DNA of 64,000 nucleotides from Micromonospora gifhornensis (GTDB lineage Bacteria; Actinomycetota; Actinomycetes; Mycobacteriales; Micromonosporaceae). The stretch lies in contig NZ_BOPA01000039.1 in assembly GCF_016863515.1 (NCBI RefSeq), positions 1 to 64,000 of the forward strand, written 5' to 3'. The notes below the pieces were generated by a model. That model did not search any database, was not told the DNA's origin, and worked only from the letters and a program-made list of their open reading frames with translations. Positions 15,622 to 23,057 of this stretch are shown piece by piece (within the stretch, counting starts at the first letter, position 1; each line of letters opens with the position of its first letter). The position numbers and the translations under genes were made by a program.

Positions 15622-16854
15622 TCAGCTGCCGCTACAGACGGCGGCGGTTCCGCTACCGGTTCCGGTGCCCTGGAAACCGAAACTGGTGGTCTGACCGGCG
15701 CCCACCTGTCCGTTGTAGTGCTCGTTCCTCACGGTGATGATGCCGCTGCTGCCGGTGGACACGCCGTTCCAGATGTTGCTGACCGACACGCCGCTCGGCA
15801 GGTTCAGGGTGACTGTCCAGCCGTTGAGGGAGGTGCTTCCCGCGGTGACGTTGACGTTGGCGACGAAGCCGCCGTTCCACTGGTCCTGCACGGTGAAGAC
15901 CGCCGTGCAGCCGCTTCCGCCGGGCGGCGGGCTGGCGGGCGGTGGCGTGGTCGGCGGTGGGCTGGTGGGCGGTGGGGTGGTGGGCGGTGGGGTGGTGGGC
16001 GGCGGGTCGCCGTCGAGCGTCAGGTTCTTCTGCTGGACGGTCCACTGCGTACGGCACAGGCCACAGTTGGGGCCGACGAAGTTGGCCCCGGCGGCGGTGT
16101 CGCCCTTGAGCCGCCACTTGAAGTAGAGCGTCGCCACCCGACCGAACTCCCCGCCGTTGGGCTGGTCGTAGGTGGCGCCGTGCCCGACGTTGAGGTTGCC
16201 CATGAAGGCGGGCAGCCCGGCCGGCAGCTTGCCCCAGTCGTCCATCGCGTTGGGGTAGGCGATGTCGCTGGGTCCGCCGATGAAGTAGGCGATCGGCTTG
16301 GTCAGCCGCCTGAGCTGGTAGTCGTCGGCGTCGTTCAACAGGCCGCTGTTGAAGATGCCGATCGTGGTGATGCGGGGGTCGTTGGAGACGGCGTACGCCT
16401 CCACTCCGCCGCAGGAGAAGCCGGCAACAGCGATCTTGGTGGTGTCGAGCTTGTTGTAGTACTTGCTGCCTTGCCGGGAGTTCTCCGCCACGGCCCAGTC
16501 GATGGTCTGGGTCAGCATCTGGGCGTTTGTGGAGCCGCCGCCGTTCGGCGCCCCGTTGGCCACGGCGAGGAAGCCGTGGGAGGCGATCTCACGCAGGAAG
16601 TTGTGCTGCGAGAGGCCGTTGCCCGAACAGGCGCCGTTGCCCCAGGCGAGGATGGGCAGCCGCTCGGACGGGAGGTTCTGCGGCCGGTAGATGGTGTGGT
16701 TGGCCAGGCTGGGCGAGGTCTCGTAGTCGGCCGGGTACGGGCCGGAGCCGCCGACCGCGGCACTTGCCGGACTCACGCTGATCGCCATGATCACAGAGGT
16801 GACCGGGACGACGAGGGCGACGAGTCCGGCGTAGACCTTCGATCTTCTTTTCAT
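15622..16854 (-). CDS. secreted alpha/beta-hydrolase (esterase) with C-terminal CBM2
   Basis: A 410-aa exported enzyme in three parts. Residues 1-32 are a signal peptide ending near SPASAA. Residues 33-283 are an alpha/beta hydrolase with nucleophile elbow GFSCGG (Ser147), a likely acid in GGPSDIAY and His225 in VGHG; the layout resembles polyester hydrolases, cutinase-like and feruloyl/acetyl-xylan esterases. A Pro/Thr linker of PPPTT units spans 284-314. A family-2 carbohydrate-binding module (315-410) shows conserved aromatic WNGGF and LNGWTV and flanking cysteines. It probably deacylates plant polysaccharides while bound to cellulose. ATG follows GGAGGGTGC. Confidence 0.88.
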   Translation of the reverse strand: MKRRSKVYAGLVALVVPVTSVIMAISVSPASAAVGGSGPYPADYETSPSLANHTIYRPQNLPSERLPILAWGNGACSGNGLSQHNFLREIASHGFLAVANGAPNGGGSTNAQMLTQTIDWAVAENSRQGSKYYNKLDTTKIAVAGFSCGGVEAYAVSNDPRITTIGIFNSGLLNDADDYQLRRLTKPIAYFIGGPSDIAYPNAMDDWGKLPAGLPAFMGNLNVGHGATYDQPNGGEFGRVATLYFKWRLKGDTAAGANFVGPNCGLCRTQWTVQQKNLTLDGDPPPTTPPPTTPPPTSPPPTTPPPASPPPGGSGCTAVFTVQDQWNGGFVANVNVTAGSTSLNGWTVTLNLPSGVSVSNIWNGVSTGSSGIITVRNEHYNGQVGAGQTTSFGFQGTGTGSGTAAVCSGS

Positions 16855-17043
16855 GCACCCTCCAGGGGATGTCAATGGTGGCACTCCCTGCGGTGGCGGT
16901 GGCCGCTGTCCAGCCGTGCCCTGACCAAGGTCGGCACCGGCCGCGAGTCGATGTGGCTGCCCTGACCGCCCGGCTGCGGTCCCCACAGGCGACTGAGAAG
17001 GGGGAGCGGTGTGTGCAGTAACTATTACCAGCACAACGAAAAG

Positions 17044-17049
17044 TGTCAA
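17044..17049 (-). promoter_or_regulatory. -35 box of the esterase promoter
   Basis: TTGACA on the minus strand, with TAATAG 16 nt downstream and TAGTTA 3 nt later. It precedes the esterase start by about 190 bp and overlaps the last codons of paaX. A short GTAA-CTA-TTAC dyad overlaps the -10 area. Confidence 0.45.
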
Positions 17050-18038
17050 TGTGAGGAACGATCCGGGCCGGCCTGCGACGGCGGGCCGGTCGACGTCGCG
17101 CGGACCGGCTCCGGTCGCGCGGGGTCGCTCGACGCGCGGAAGTGCGTGACCCACGAAACGGCGTCCGGCCAGTACGGCGTTACCACCTCGACGAGGCGGG
17201 CCTGCGCCAGCGCACCGAGCGCGGTGTGAATGTCCAGGAAGGTGTCACGGGCCTGCTGACGCGGCCACGGCTGCGGGAGAAGATGCTGCGGCAGATCGGG
17301 ATCGGAGTCCGCGAACTTGCGCCAGGAGTCCATGGCGGACGTCCGGGCCACCAGCGCTGCGACCGGGTCCACCTTTCCGTTGCGGGCGGCTTCCCGCAGG
17401 TCGGCGTACCGCTTGACGAACCGGGAGTACCCGGCAGCCAGAGTGGCCAGGTCGTACGCGCTCGCGGGTCCGTGCGGTCCGGACTCCTCGTCGAACCGGA
17501 CGTGCATGACCGACCACCGGGCATCCTCGACGTGCTGCAACAACTCGTCCAACGCCTGACGCACCACAGCGGCGTCGGAGCCCGGCCGGATCCACACGCT
17601 GTCGTACAGGCCCGCGAAGCGCAGCGCGTTCAACGACCTGCGTACGGCGTGACGCAACGCCTGACCGGAACTCGGAATCGAGAACGACACGAGCACCCAG
17701 GCGCCGGTCCACTGCGGGGGACGGGCACCGAAGTTCAGGAAGTGCTGCATCCGCGCGCGATGCTTGGCTATCGCCTGCGGCGTCAGGTGGTAGACCGGCG
17801 GCCGCGCATCCCCACGCCTGGCGATCAACCCGCGCTTGACCAGGCGCGACAGCGCGGCCCGGGCGCTGGATTCGCTGATCCCGAACTCCCGCAGCATGGC
17901 GATGACCGCGGTCGACGGCAGATCGGCGTCCGACGAGTCGAGATACTCGCCGAGCAGGGTCACCAGCAGGTGTTGCGGGCTGGACCCGGCCTGGGCCCGG
18001 GGTAATCGGACGGTATCGACTGATTCTTCGGCGTACAC
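17046..18038 (-). CDS. PaaX family transcriptional regulator
   Basis: About 330 aa. After a short polar lead, SPQHLLVTLLGEYL opens the PaaX winged helix-turn-helix (FGISESSARAALSRLVKRGLI is the recognition region), followed by the PaaX middle domain (WVLVSFSIPSSGQALRHAVRR and on) and the PaaX C-terminal domain. PaaX proteins repress aromatic or acyl-CoA catabolic genes and respond to CoA thioesters. The start is uncertain: GTG at 18038 has AGGAG directly against it, while an in-frame GTG at 18131 lies inside the operator region. It is divergent from the cupin gene with twin operators between them. Confidence 0.87.
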   Translation of the reverse strand: MYAEESVDTVRLPRAQAGSSPQHLLVTLLGEYLDSSDADLPSTAVIAMLREFGISESSARAALSRLVKRGLIARRGDARPPVYHLTPQAIAKHRARMQHFLNFGARPPQWTGAWVLVSFSIPSSGQALRHAVRRSLNALRFAGLYDSVWIRPGSDAAVVRQALDELLQHVEDARWSVMHVRFDEESGPHGPASAYDLATLAAGYSRFVKRYADLREAARNGKVDPVAALVARTSAMDSWRKFADSDPDLPQHLLPQPWPRQQARDTFLDIHTALGALAQARLVEVVTPYWPDAVSWVTHFRASSDPARPEPVRATSTGPPSQAGPDRSSH

Positions 18039-18136
18039 CTCCTCAGGGTGCCGCACCGGGTCGCCCACCGTGCCGTCGGGCGGTCGCCCGACCGCCCTCG
18101 GGGCTGTCCGAAAAGGAGTGAAGCTCGCCACTCAAG

Positions 18137-18177
18137 GTTCAAGCTTGAACTTATCCGTCTAAGCTTCAAGCTTGAAC
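18137..18177. promoter_or_regulatory. twin palindromic operators between paaX and cupin genes
   Basis: TTCAAGCTTGAA occurs twice, at 18138-18149 and 18165-18176; the first extends to the 14-bp perfect palindrome GTTCAAGCTTGAAC. Starts are 27 bp apart, between two and three helical turns. The position between divergent genes suggests co-regulation of both, most simply by the PaaX protein. Confidence 0.72.
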
Positions 18178-18236
18178 CTATCGAAGCGAGTGAAGCGGAC
18201 TACCGCTGAGTGCCGACGGAAAGAGTGGTGACAGGG

Positions 18237-18767
18237 ATGGACAAGCAGCTGCCCCCCAAGGACGACCCGATCTGGACCGCCGCGAGAGGCTTCGTGACGC
18301 GTGACGACGAAGGCGTCCTCAAATTGGTCAACGGCGGGCAGGAGGCGGCCCGCGTGAAGGTCACCGGCGACCAGACCGACGGCCAGCTCAGTCTCCTGGC
18401 GTTCGATGTCGCACCCGGGTTCGGGAACCGGGCACACGCCCACGGGGCCGAGAGCGAGGCCTTCTACGTGGCATCGGGTGAATTCCGTTTCCTCAACGGC
18501 AACCGCACCTTCGAAGCCGGTCCGGGCGACTTCATCTATGTCCCGAAGAACACCCGCCACGGCTTCAAGAACCTGAGCAGCGAGATCGGCAAGCTTCTGG
18601 TCTTCTACAGCCCGGCGGGAGCGGAGCAGTTCTTCCTCAAGTACGGTGACGACCCCGACCCGGCCGGGAACCCGCCGCCGGCGTGGACCCCGGAGAAGTT
18701 CGCCGAGATCGCGGGCGCCCTCGACGCCCACCACATGATCATGTTGCCGGACGAGGACTGGGGCTAG
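18237..18767 (+). CDS. cupin-domain protein (quercetinase-like)
   Basis: A 176-aa single-cupin protein. The metal site is readable: HAHGAESE gives His67, His69 and Glu74, and His108 (NTRHGF) closes it, the classic HxH(x4)E...H set. It resembles quercetin-2,3-dioxygenase-like cupins from actinobacteria, which bind Fe, Mn or Ni; the substrate is not inferable. The divergent paaX gene and shared operators point to an aromatic or flavonoid compound. The ATG at 18237 is the likely start, though GTG at 18225, closer to GGAAAGA, is possible. Confidence 0.82.
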   Translation: MDKQLPPKDDPIWTAARGFVTRDDEGVLKLVNGGQEAARVKVTGDQTDGQLSLLAFDVAPGFGNRAHAHGAESEAFYVASGEFRFLNGNRTFEAGPGDFIYVPKNTRHGFKNLSSEIGKLLVFYSPAGAEQFFLKYGDDPDPAGNPPPAWTPEKFAEIAGALDAHHMIMLPDEDWG

Positions 18768-18846
18768 GCCCCGGGTCGACGTCCGGTCAACCGCCCCGGC
18801 GAGGCGCCGGATTCGTGGGGGTGAACCCGGGTGGTGTCCGAGCTGG

Positions 18847-20238
18847 TCAGCGCCCGCCGCGGCGGGCGCTGGGCCGGGCCCGGGCGGAGAAGGCGGCCAC
18901 ACCACCGCGTGCCGGTGCGGATCGCGTCGACGATGCCGCTGCCGTGGCCGGCTTGCCGCTGCGTCGGCCCCGGCCGCCGTTGGCGGGCGGCGCGTCGTGC
19001 CGAACGTCGGCTGCCGGGGTCACCGGCCGGGGGACGAGGGTCCGTTCTCCCGGGGCGAGTTCCCGCAGCAGCGCGTCACCGGGGCGCAGTCGGGTCGTGG
19101 TGGCGGTGATGCCGGCCTTGCGGGTCAGTTCCCGCACCTCCGGCACCTGTCCGTCGGTCATCAGCGTGACCACGGTCCCGGCCGCGCCGGCCCGGGCGGT
19201 ACGGCCAGAGCGGTGCAGGTACGCCTTGTGCTCCACCGGCGGGTCGGCGTGCACGACGAGCGCCACGTCGTCGACGTGGATGCCACGGGCGGCGATGTCG
19301 GTGGCGACAAGGGTCTGCACCTGGCCGTCGGCGAACGCCTGAAGGTTCCTGGTGCGCGCACCCTGGGCCAGGTTGCCGTGCAGTTCGACGGCGGTCACCC
19401 CGGCGGCGACAAGCCGGCGGGCGAGCGTCTTCGCGCCCCGCTTGGTGCGGGTGAACACCACTGTGCGACCCGGTGCGGCGGTCAGTTCGACAAGCACCTC
19501 GAACCGGTCCGAGGGCTCGACGTGCAGCACGTGGTGCGCCATCGCGGTGACCGGCGACAACCCCGAGTCGACGCTGTGCACGGCCGGATCGGTGAGGAAC
19601 CGGCGTACCAGGACGTCGACGCCGGCGTCCAGGGTCGCGGAGAACAGCAGGCGTTGCCCGCCGCGCGGGGTCTGCTCCAGCAGCCGTCGTACGGTGGGCA
19701 GGAACCCGAGGTCGGCCATGTGGTCGGCCTCGTCCAGGACGGTGATCTCGACGGCGTCGAGGTGGGCGGCGCCGGTCCCGACATGGTCGGCCAGCCGGCC
19801 CGGGCAGGCCACCAGCACGTCGACACCGGCGCGGAGGCCGGCGATCTGCGGTCGCGCGGCGACGCCACCGAAGATGGTCATCGTGCGCAGCGACAGGGCC
19901 TGCGCCAGGGGCGCCATCACACTGTCGATCTGGGTCGCCAGCTCACGCGTGGGGACGAGGATCAGCGCGCGGGGGCGTCCCGCCCGCCGTGGCGTCCTGG
20001 AGGCGGCCAGGCGGGTCAGCACCGCCAGCACGAAGGCGTAGGTCTTGCCCGAACCGGTGCGTCCCCGGCCGAGCACGTCCCGTCCGGCGAGCGCGTCGGG
20101 CAGCGTCGCGGCCTGGATGGGGAACGGCCGGTCCACGCCGCTCGTGGCCAGCACGCGGTTGAGCGCGTCGGGCACGCCGAGCTCGGCGAAGGTGGGCGCA
20201 GGTGATGAGGTGGTCTGGTGTGGGCGGCGTGCCGCCAT
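18847..20238 (-). CDS. DEAD-box RNA helicase
   Basis: A 463-aa helicase with all core motifs in order: Q-motif PFPIQ, motif I TGSGKT (61-66), Ia PTRELA, Ib ACPGR, II LDEADHM, III SAT, IV VFTRT, V TDIAARGIHV and VI HRSGRTARAG. The C-terminal 60 residues are basic and low complexity (RGRRSGKP, SARRGGR), a typical RNA-binding tail. It probably unwinds RNA in cold adaptation or ribosome assembly. ATG at 20238 has GGAG six nt upstream. A 22-bp palindrome overlaps the stop codon. Confidence 0.92.
   Translation of the reverse strand: MAARRPHQTTSSPAPTFAELGVPDALNRVLATSGVDRPFPIQAATLPDALAGRDVLGRGRTGSGKTYAFVLAVLTRLAASRTPRRAGRPRALILVPTRELATQIDSVMAPLAQALSLRTMTIFGGVAARPQIAGLRAGVDVLVACPGRLADHVGTGAAHLDAVEITVLDEADHMADLGFLPTVRRLLEQTPRGGQRLLFSATLDAGVDVLVRRFLTDPAVHSVDSGLSPVTAMAHHVLHVEPSDRFEVLVELTAAPGRTVVFTRTKRGAKTLARRLVAAGVTAVELHGNLAQGARTRNLQAFADGQVQTLVATDIAARGIHVDDVALVVHADPPVEHKAYLHRSGRTARAGAAGTVVTLMTDGQVPEVRELTRKAGITATTTRLRPGDALLRELAPGERTLVPRPVTPAADVRHDAPPANGGRGRRSGKPATAAASSTRSAPARGGVAAFSARARPSARRGGR
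18849..18870. terminator. 22-bp perfect palindrome over the helicase stop codon
   Basis: Positions 18849-18859 (AGCGCCCGCCG) and 18860-18870 (CGGCGGGCGCT) are exact reverse complements. The hairpin encodes the last Arg/Gly residues of the helicase and overlaps its stop codon, between convergent genes. A role as terminator or mRNA 3'-end protector is inferred. Confidence 0.5.
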
Positions 20239-20419
20239 GAAGGCTCCGAACGTCGAAGGGACGTCCCGCCCGGCGCTGACCATCCGGCCGCGGCGCGTGG
20301 CGTGGGACATCGAACCCGGCCGCCATGGTGGGCGGGCCGTGCTGTCAGTCTACTCGACGTCGCCGCCGGGCCTCGCCGCCCGCGCACAAGCGGTGAGCGA
20401 GGCCCGTGTCGACGGCCGA

Positions 20420-20638
20420 TCAGGTGCTAACCACCTGCCAACGGCTCTGTTCGTCCATCCACGCTCGGGCCAGGATCTCCGCGGACTGTCGGCCGGGGCA
20501 CTGGTGGATCTTCGACCGGCCGGCTTCGCCGCCGGCTCGGGCCTCCACCTCCCACGACTCACCGTCAGTACGGATGTACACGTCGCGACGCCCCCGCACG
20601 GTGCGGTTGCCGTTCCACCAGTGGCGTTCGGTTTTCAC
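20420..20638 (-). CDS. small conserved-type hypothetical protein
   Basis: A 72-aa protein starting VKTERHWWNGNRTVRG, with a Trp-rich beta-like half and an acidic-basic helical half ending SRWQVVST. The GTG start follows GGTCGAGG, and TATACGG upstream resembles a -10. The amino-acid composition looks like a real gene. I do not recognise the family. Confidence 0.6.
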   Translation of the reverse strand: MKTERHWWNGNRTVRGRRDVYIRTDGESWEVEARAGGEAGRSKIHQCPGRQSAEILARAWMDEQSRWQVVST

Positions 20639-21056
20639 CCCTCGACCGTATAGCACAACTTCCGAGGATGGAATGTTGGCGATCTTGGTAAGCGAGGGCA
20701 CACGCACAGCGACCACCGCAGGCAGGCGGGCCTGGGTGGGCAACCGGGCACGAAGGGATCATCCCTCGCATGCCGCCCGCCGGCACGGTCCGGGCGCGGT
20801 AGTGGCGATTCCCTCAATTAGCTTGAGTCGCAATTGCCGACTGCGGTTCGTCAATTACGTCGAAGCTGTGACAGTGCTGAGTCAGATCGCGATTTGCAAA
20901 GTTGATTGTGGTGATCGAATGCTGTCCCGTGAGGGCGAAAGGTGTTTGCTGGCGCGTCCGGAACCCGTCAGTTCCCGTTCATTGCGATCTATACACATCG
21001 ATCAATATGCTTTCCGTGTTCCCGATTGGGAGCCCAAAGGACGAGGGAGGTCCTCT
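20639..21056. other. 418-bp intergenic region, unusually AT-rich for this genome
   Basis: This stretch between the small gene and the divergent secreted protease holds no convincing gene. Its right half (about 20810-21030) is clearly less GC-rich than the surroundings, with runs such as CAATTAGCTTGAG and a CTATAC element near 20989-20994 that could be the protease -10. TCAATTA is repeated at about 20814 and 20850. It probably carries the protease promoter and a leader; I see no riboswitch fold I can name. Confidence 0.4.
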
Positions 21057-22067
21057 TTGAAATCCACCCTGCGCTGGTCCGCGATCGCGGGAATGTCGAT
21101 CGCGTTGGTCCTGGGGGGCGCACCGGCCGTCAGTGCAAGTCCCACCACCACCCAGAGCAACGGCAACACCAGCACCGTCGCCCGTACCCTCGACGGTCGG
21201 GCGATCACCAACGACAGGATCGCCAAGGAGGTCGCGGAGTTCTGGACGCCGGAGCGGATGGCCTCGGCCGTCGACCTGACCTTCGCCCGACCCGGCGGCG
21301 GCGCGGTCGAGTCACCGGCTCTCGCACCGAAGCCCACCGGGCCGGCGGGCGCGGTGGCACCCATGGCGCCGAGGATCGCCGGCACTGACGACGTCCGGAC
21401 GATGGTCAACGAGTCGCTTGCCGTCGGGAAGGTCTACTTCACCGTCCCCGGCGGTGGCACCGCCTCCTGCTCGGCCAGCACCGTCGCCAGCGGCAAGCGG
21501 CGGCTGGTGATGACCGCGGGGCACTGCGTGCACGGCGGCCGGGGTGGCCAGTGGTACAGCAACTGGCAGTTCGTCCCGCGCTACCGCAACGGCGCCCGTC
21601 CGTTCGGCACCTTCGTGGCCTCCAGCCTCAACACCCGTAGCGCGTGGATCAACAACAGCAGCTACGCCGAGGACATGGGCATCGCCGTCATGAACAACGG
21701 CGGCTCCTACGGGCTCAAGGTCGTCGACACCGTCGGTGCTCACGGCCTGCGCTGGAACTACGGCTACACCGTCTCGGTGACCGCGCTCGGCTACCCGTCC
21801 AACCTCGGCGGCGGCGAGAGCCAGTACTACTGCCAGGGCACCACCTGGAACCCCGGCGGTCAGCAGATCCGGATGTGGTGCAACATGACCTACGGTTCCA
21901 GCGGCGGACCCTGGCTCCAGGAATACAACGACAGCACCGGGTACGGATTCATCAACAGCGTCGTGAGTCACGGTGACAACCCGGGCAACGGCCAGTTCGA
22001 CGGCCCCTACTTCGACGACGACATCAAGAGCCTCTACGACTTCGCCGAAAGCATTTCTCCGGCGTAG
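21057..22067 (+). CDS. secreted trypsin-like serine protease (S1 family)
   Basis: A 336-aa exported protease. Signal peptide of about 28 residues ends near SVSA-S; a pro-region of about 80 residues follows, including TPERMASAVDLTF. The catalytic triad is His156 (TAGHC), Asp206 (EDMGIAVM) and Ser282 (GSSGGPW). Cysteines at CSAS/HC and YYCQ/WCN suggest two disulfides. It is a streptogrisin/V8-like single-domain enzyme. The start is a rare TTG at 21057, supported by GGGAGG six nt upstream and by the signal peptide that begins right there. A strong terminator follows. Confidence 0.88.
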   Translation: MKSTLRWSAIAGMSIALVLGGAPAVSASPTTTQSNGNTSTVARTLDGRAITNDRIAKEVAEFWTPERMASAVDLTFARPGGGAVESPALAPKPTGPAGAVAPMAPRIAGTDDVRTMVNESLAVGKVYFTVPGGGTASCSASTVASGKRRLVMTAGHCVHGGRGGQWYSNWQFVPRYRNGARPFGTFVASSLNTRSAWINNSSYAEDMGIAVMNNGGSYGLKVVDTVGAHGLRWNYGYTVSVTALGYPSNLGGGESQYYCQGTTWNPGGQQIRMWCNMTYGSSGGPWLQEYNDSTGYGFINSVVSHGDNPGNGQFDGPYFDDDIKSLYDFAESISPA

Positions 22068-22079
22068 GGGCACCTGAAA

Positions 22080-22113
22080 TCATCGGCCCCGGCCAACTGG
22101 CCGGGGCCGATGA
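22080..22113. terminator. hairpin terminator after the protease
   Basis: A near-perfect 16-bp stem: 22080-22095 pairs with 22098-22113 around CAACTG (core CGGCCCCGGCC / GGCCGGGGCCG). It follows the protease stop by 12 bp and lies before a convergent gene. Confidence 0.8.
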
Positions 22114-22150
22114 GTGTCGATTACCGCGAAGTGGCGTCACCGAATGGGGG

Positions 22151-22735
22151 TCACAGCCCCGCCGCGGCGTCGTACCGGCGGCGCAGGTCGACCATTTCCG
22201 AGGGGCTCAGCGCCTCCCTCTGCGCCGGCTCCGCGTACTTCGGCGGGAACATCTGCCGCAGCCGGTCGATGAAGATGACGTCCTCGGTCGCCTCCACCAC
22301 CTGGACGCCCGGCGGGTCGGTCGAGAAGTCCATGATCACTGGACCGGCCAGTTTGACCGCCCAGTCCCAGGTGCGCTTCTGCTCGGCGACCCCGCAGAGA
22401 TGGAAACCGTAGACCGTCTGCACGTCGGCGAGCTTGCTCGCCTCGGACGGCTCGTACCCGTAGACGTGCACCCCGCAGATCACCGCCGGCTTCGTCTCCT
22501 CGCCGTTGGCCACCTGCTCGAGGTTGTGCCCCGCGTGGTTGTGCTGCGCCGGGTCGGCCTGTTCGAGGAAGGTCCGCATCCGGGTCATGATCTGCCCCTG
22601 CAGATCCGTCGGCTCCGCCGGCGAGCCGGCCGTCCTGACCACGACGGCCGCGCCGGCCGACACCGCCACCAGGATTGCCGCCACCCACACGTAACGGTGT
22701 CGATACCACCCCGCGAAACTTGCTCGGGAAACCAT
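22151..22735 (-). CDS. membrane-anchored hypothetical protein
   Basis: A 194-aa protein with one N-terminal membrane helix (YVWVAAILVAVSAGAAVVV, about 15-33) and an extracytoplasmic domain of about 155 residues. The domain has two cysteines, in VICGVHVYGYEP and GFHLCGVAEQ, which may pair. ATG at 22735 follows GAGGTGAG. I do not recognise the family; it resembles short lipoprotein-like sensors or secreted domains of unknown function. It converges with the protease gene. Confidence 0.65.
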   Translation of the reverse strand: MVSRASFAGWYRHRYVWVAAILVAVSAGAAVVVRTAGSPAEPTDLQGQIMTRMRTFLEQADPAQHNHAGHNLEQVANGEETKPAVICGVHVYGYEPSEASKLADVQTVYGFHLCGVAEQKRTWDWAVKLAGPVIMDFSTDPPGVQVVEATEDVIFIDRLRQMFPPKYAEPAQREALSPSEMVDLRRRYDAAAGL

Positions 22736-23057
22736 GACTGCTTCTCACCTCGTCGCCGGTACTGCTGAGTTGGCAGGACGTACCCAGGAAGGTGCCCGGT
22801 CGGGCAGTGGCCCGGCGCTACGGCGCGAACGTCCGCAAAGTGGCGCGCTGCCGGTAAACGCGATGCTCCCGCGTGGCCGTTCCCAGCGCGGTTGCCCCCA
22901 CGCTGCGGCGATGTGAGCCATTCCAGCACGCTTTCACCCGCTGCGGCAACAGTTCGGGCACCTGCCGGTTTGCGCGACGGTACGCGCTGGCATTGACACG
23001 CGCCGTCATGCATTCCATGGTCAATGGATTCATCTCTCAGTCGAAGGGGCCCGCAGG
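22736..23057. other. 322-bp intergenic region with candidate promoter
   Basis: Divergent region between the membrane-anchored protein and the FAD oxidoreductase. TTGACA at 22993-22998 is followed 17 nt later by CATGGT, a weak -10. ATTGAC (22992-22997) and GTCAAT (23020-23025) form an inverted pair around it that could be an operator. No gene or RNA structure seen. Confidence 0.35.

Noticed and set aside
15940-16015. Tandem short repeats resembling a CRISPR or microsatellite
   Set aside because: They encode the PPPTT linker between the esterase and its CBM2; spacing is codon-based and there are no spacers.
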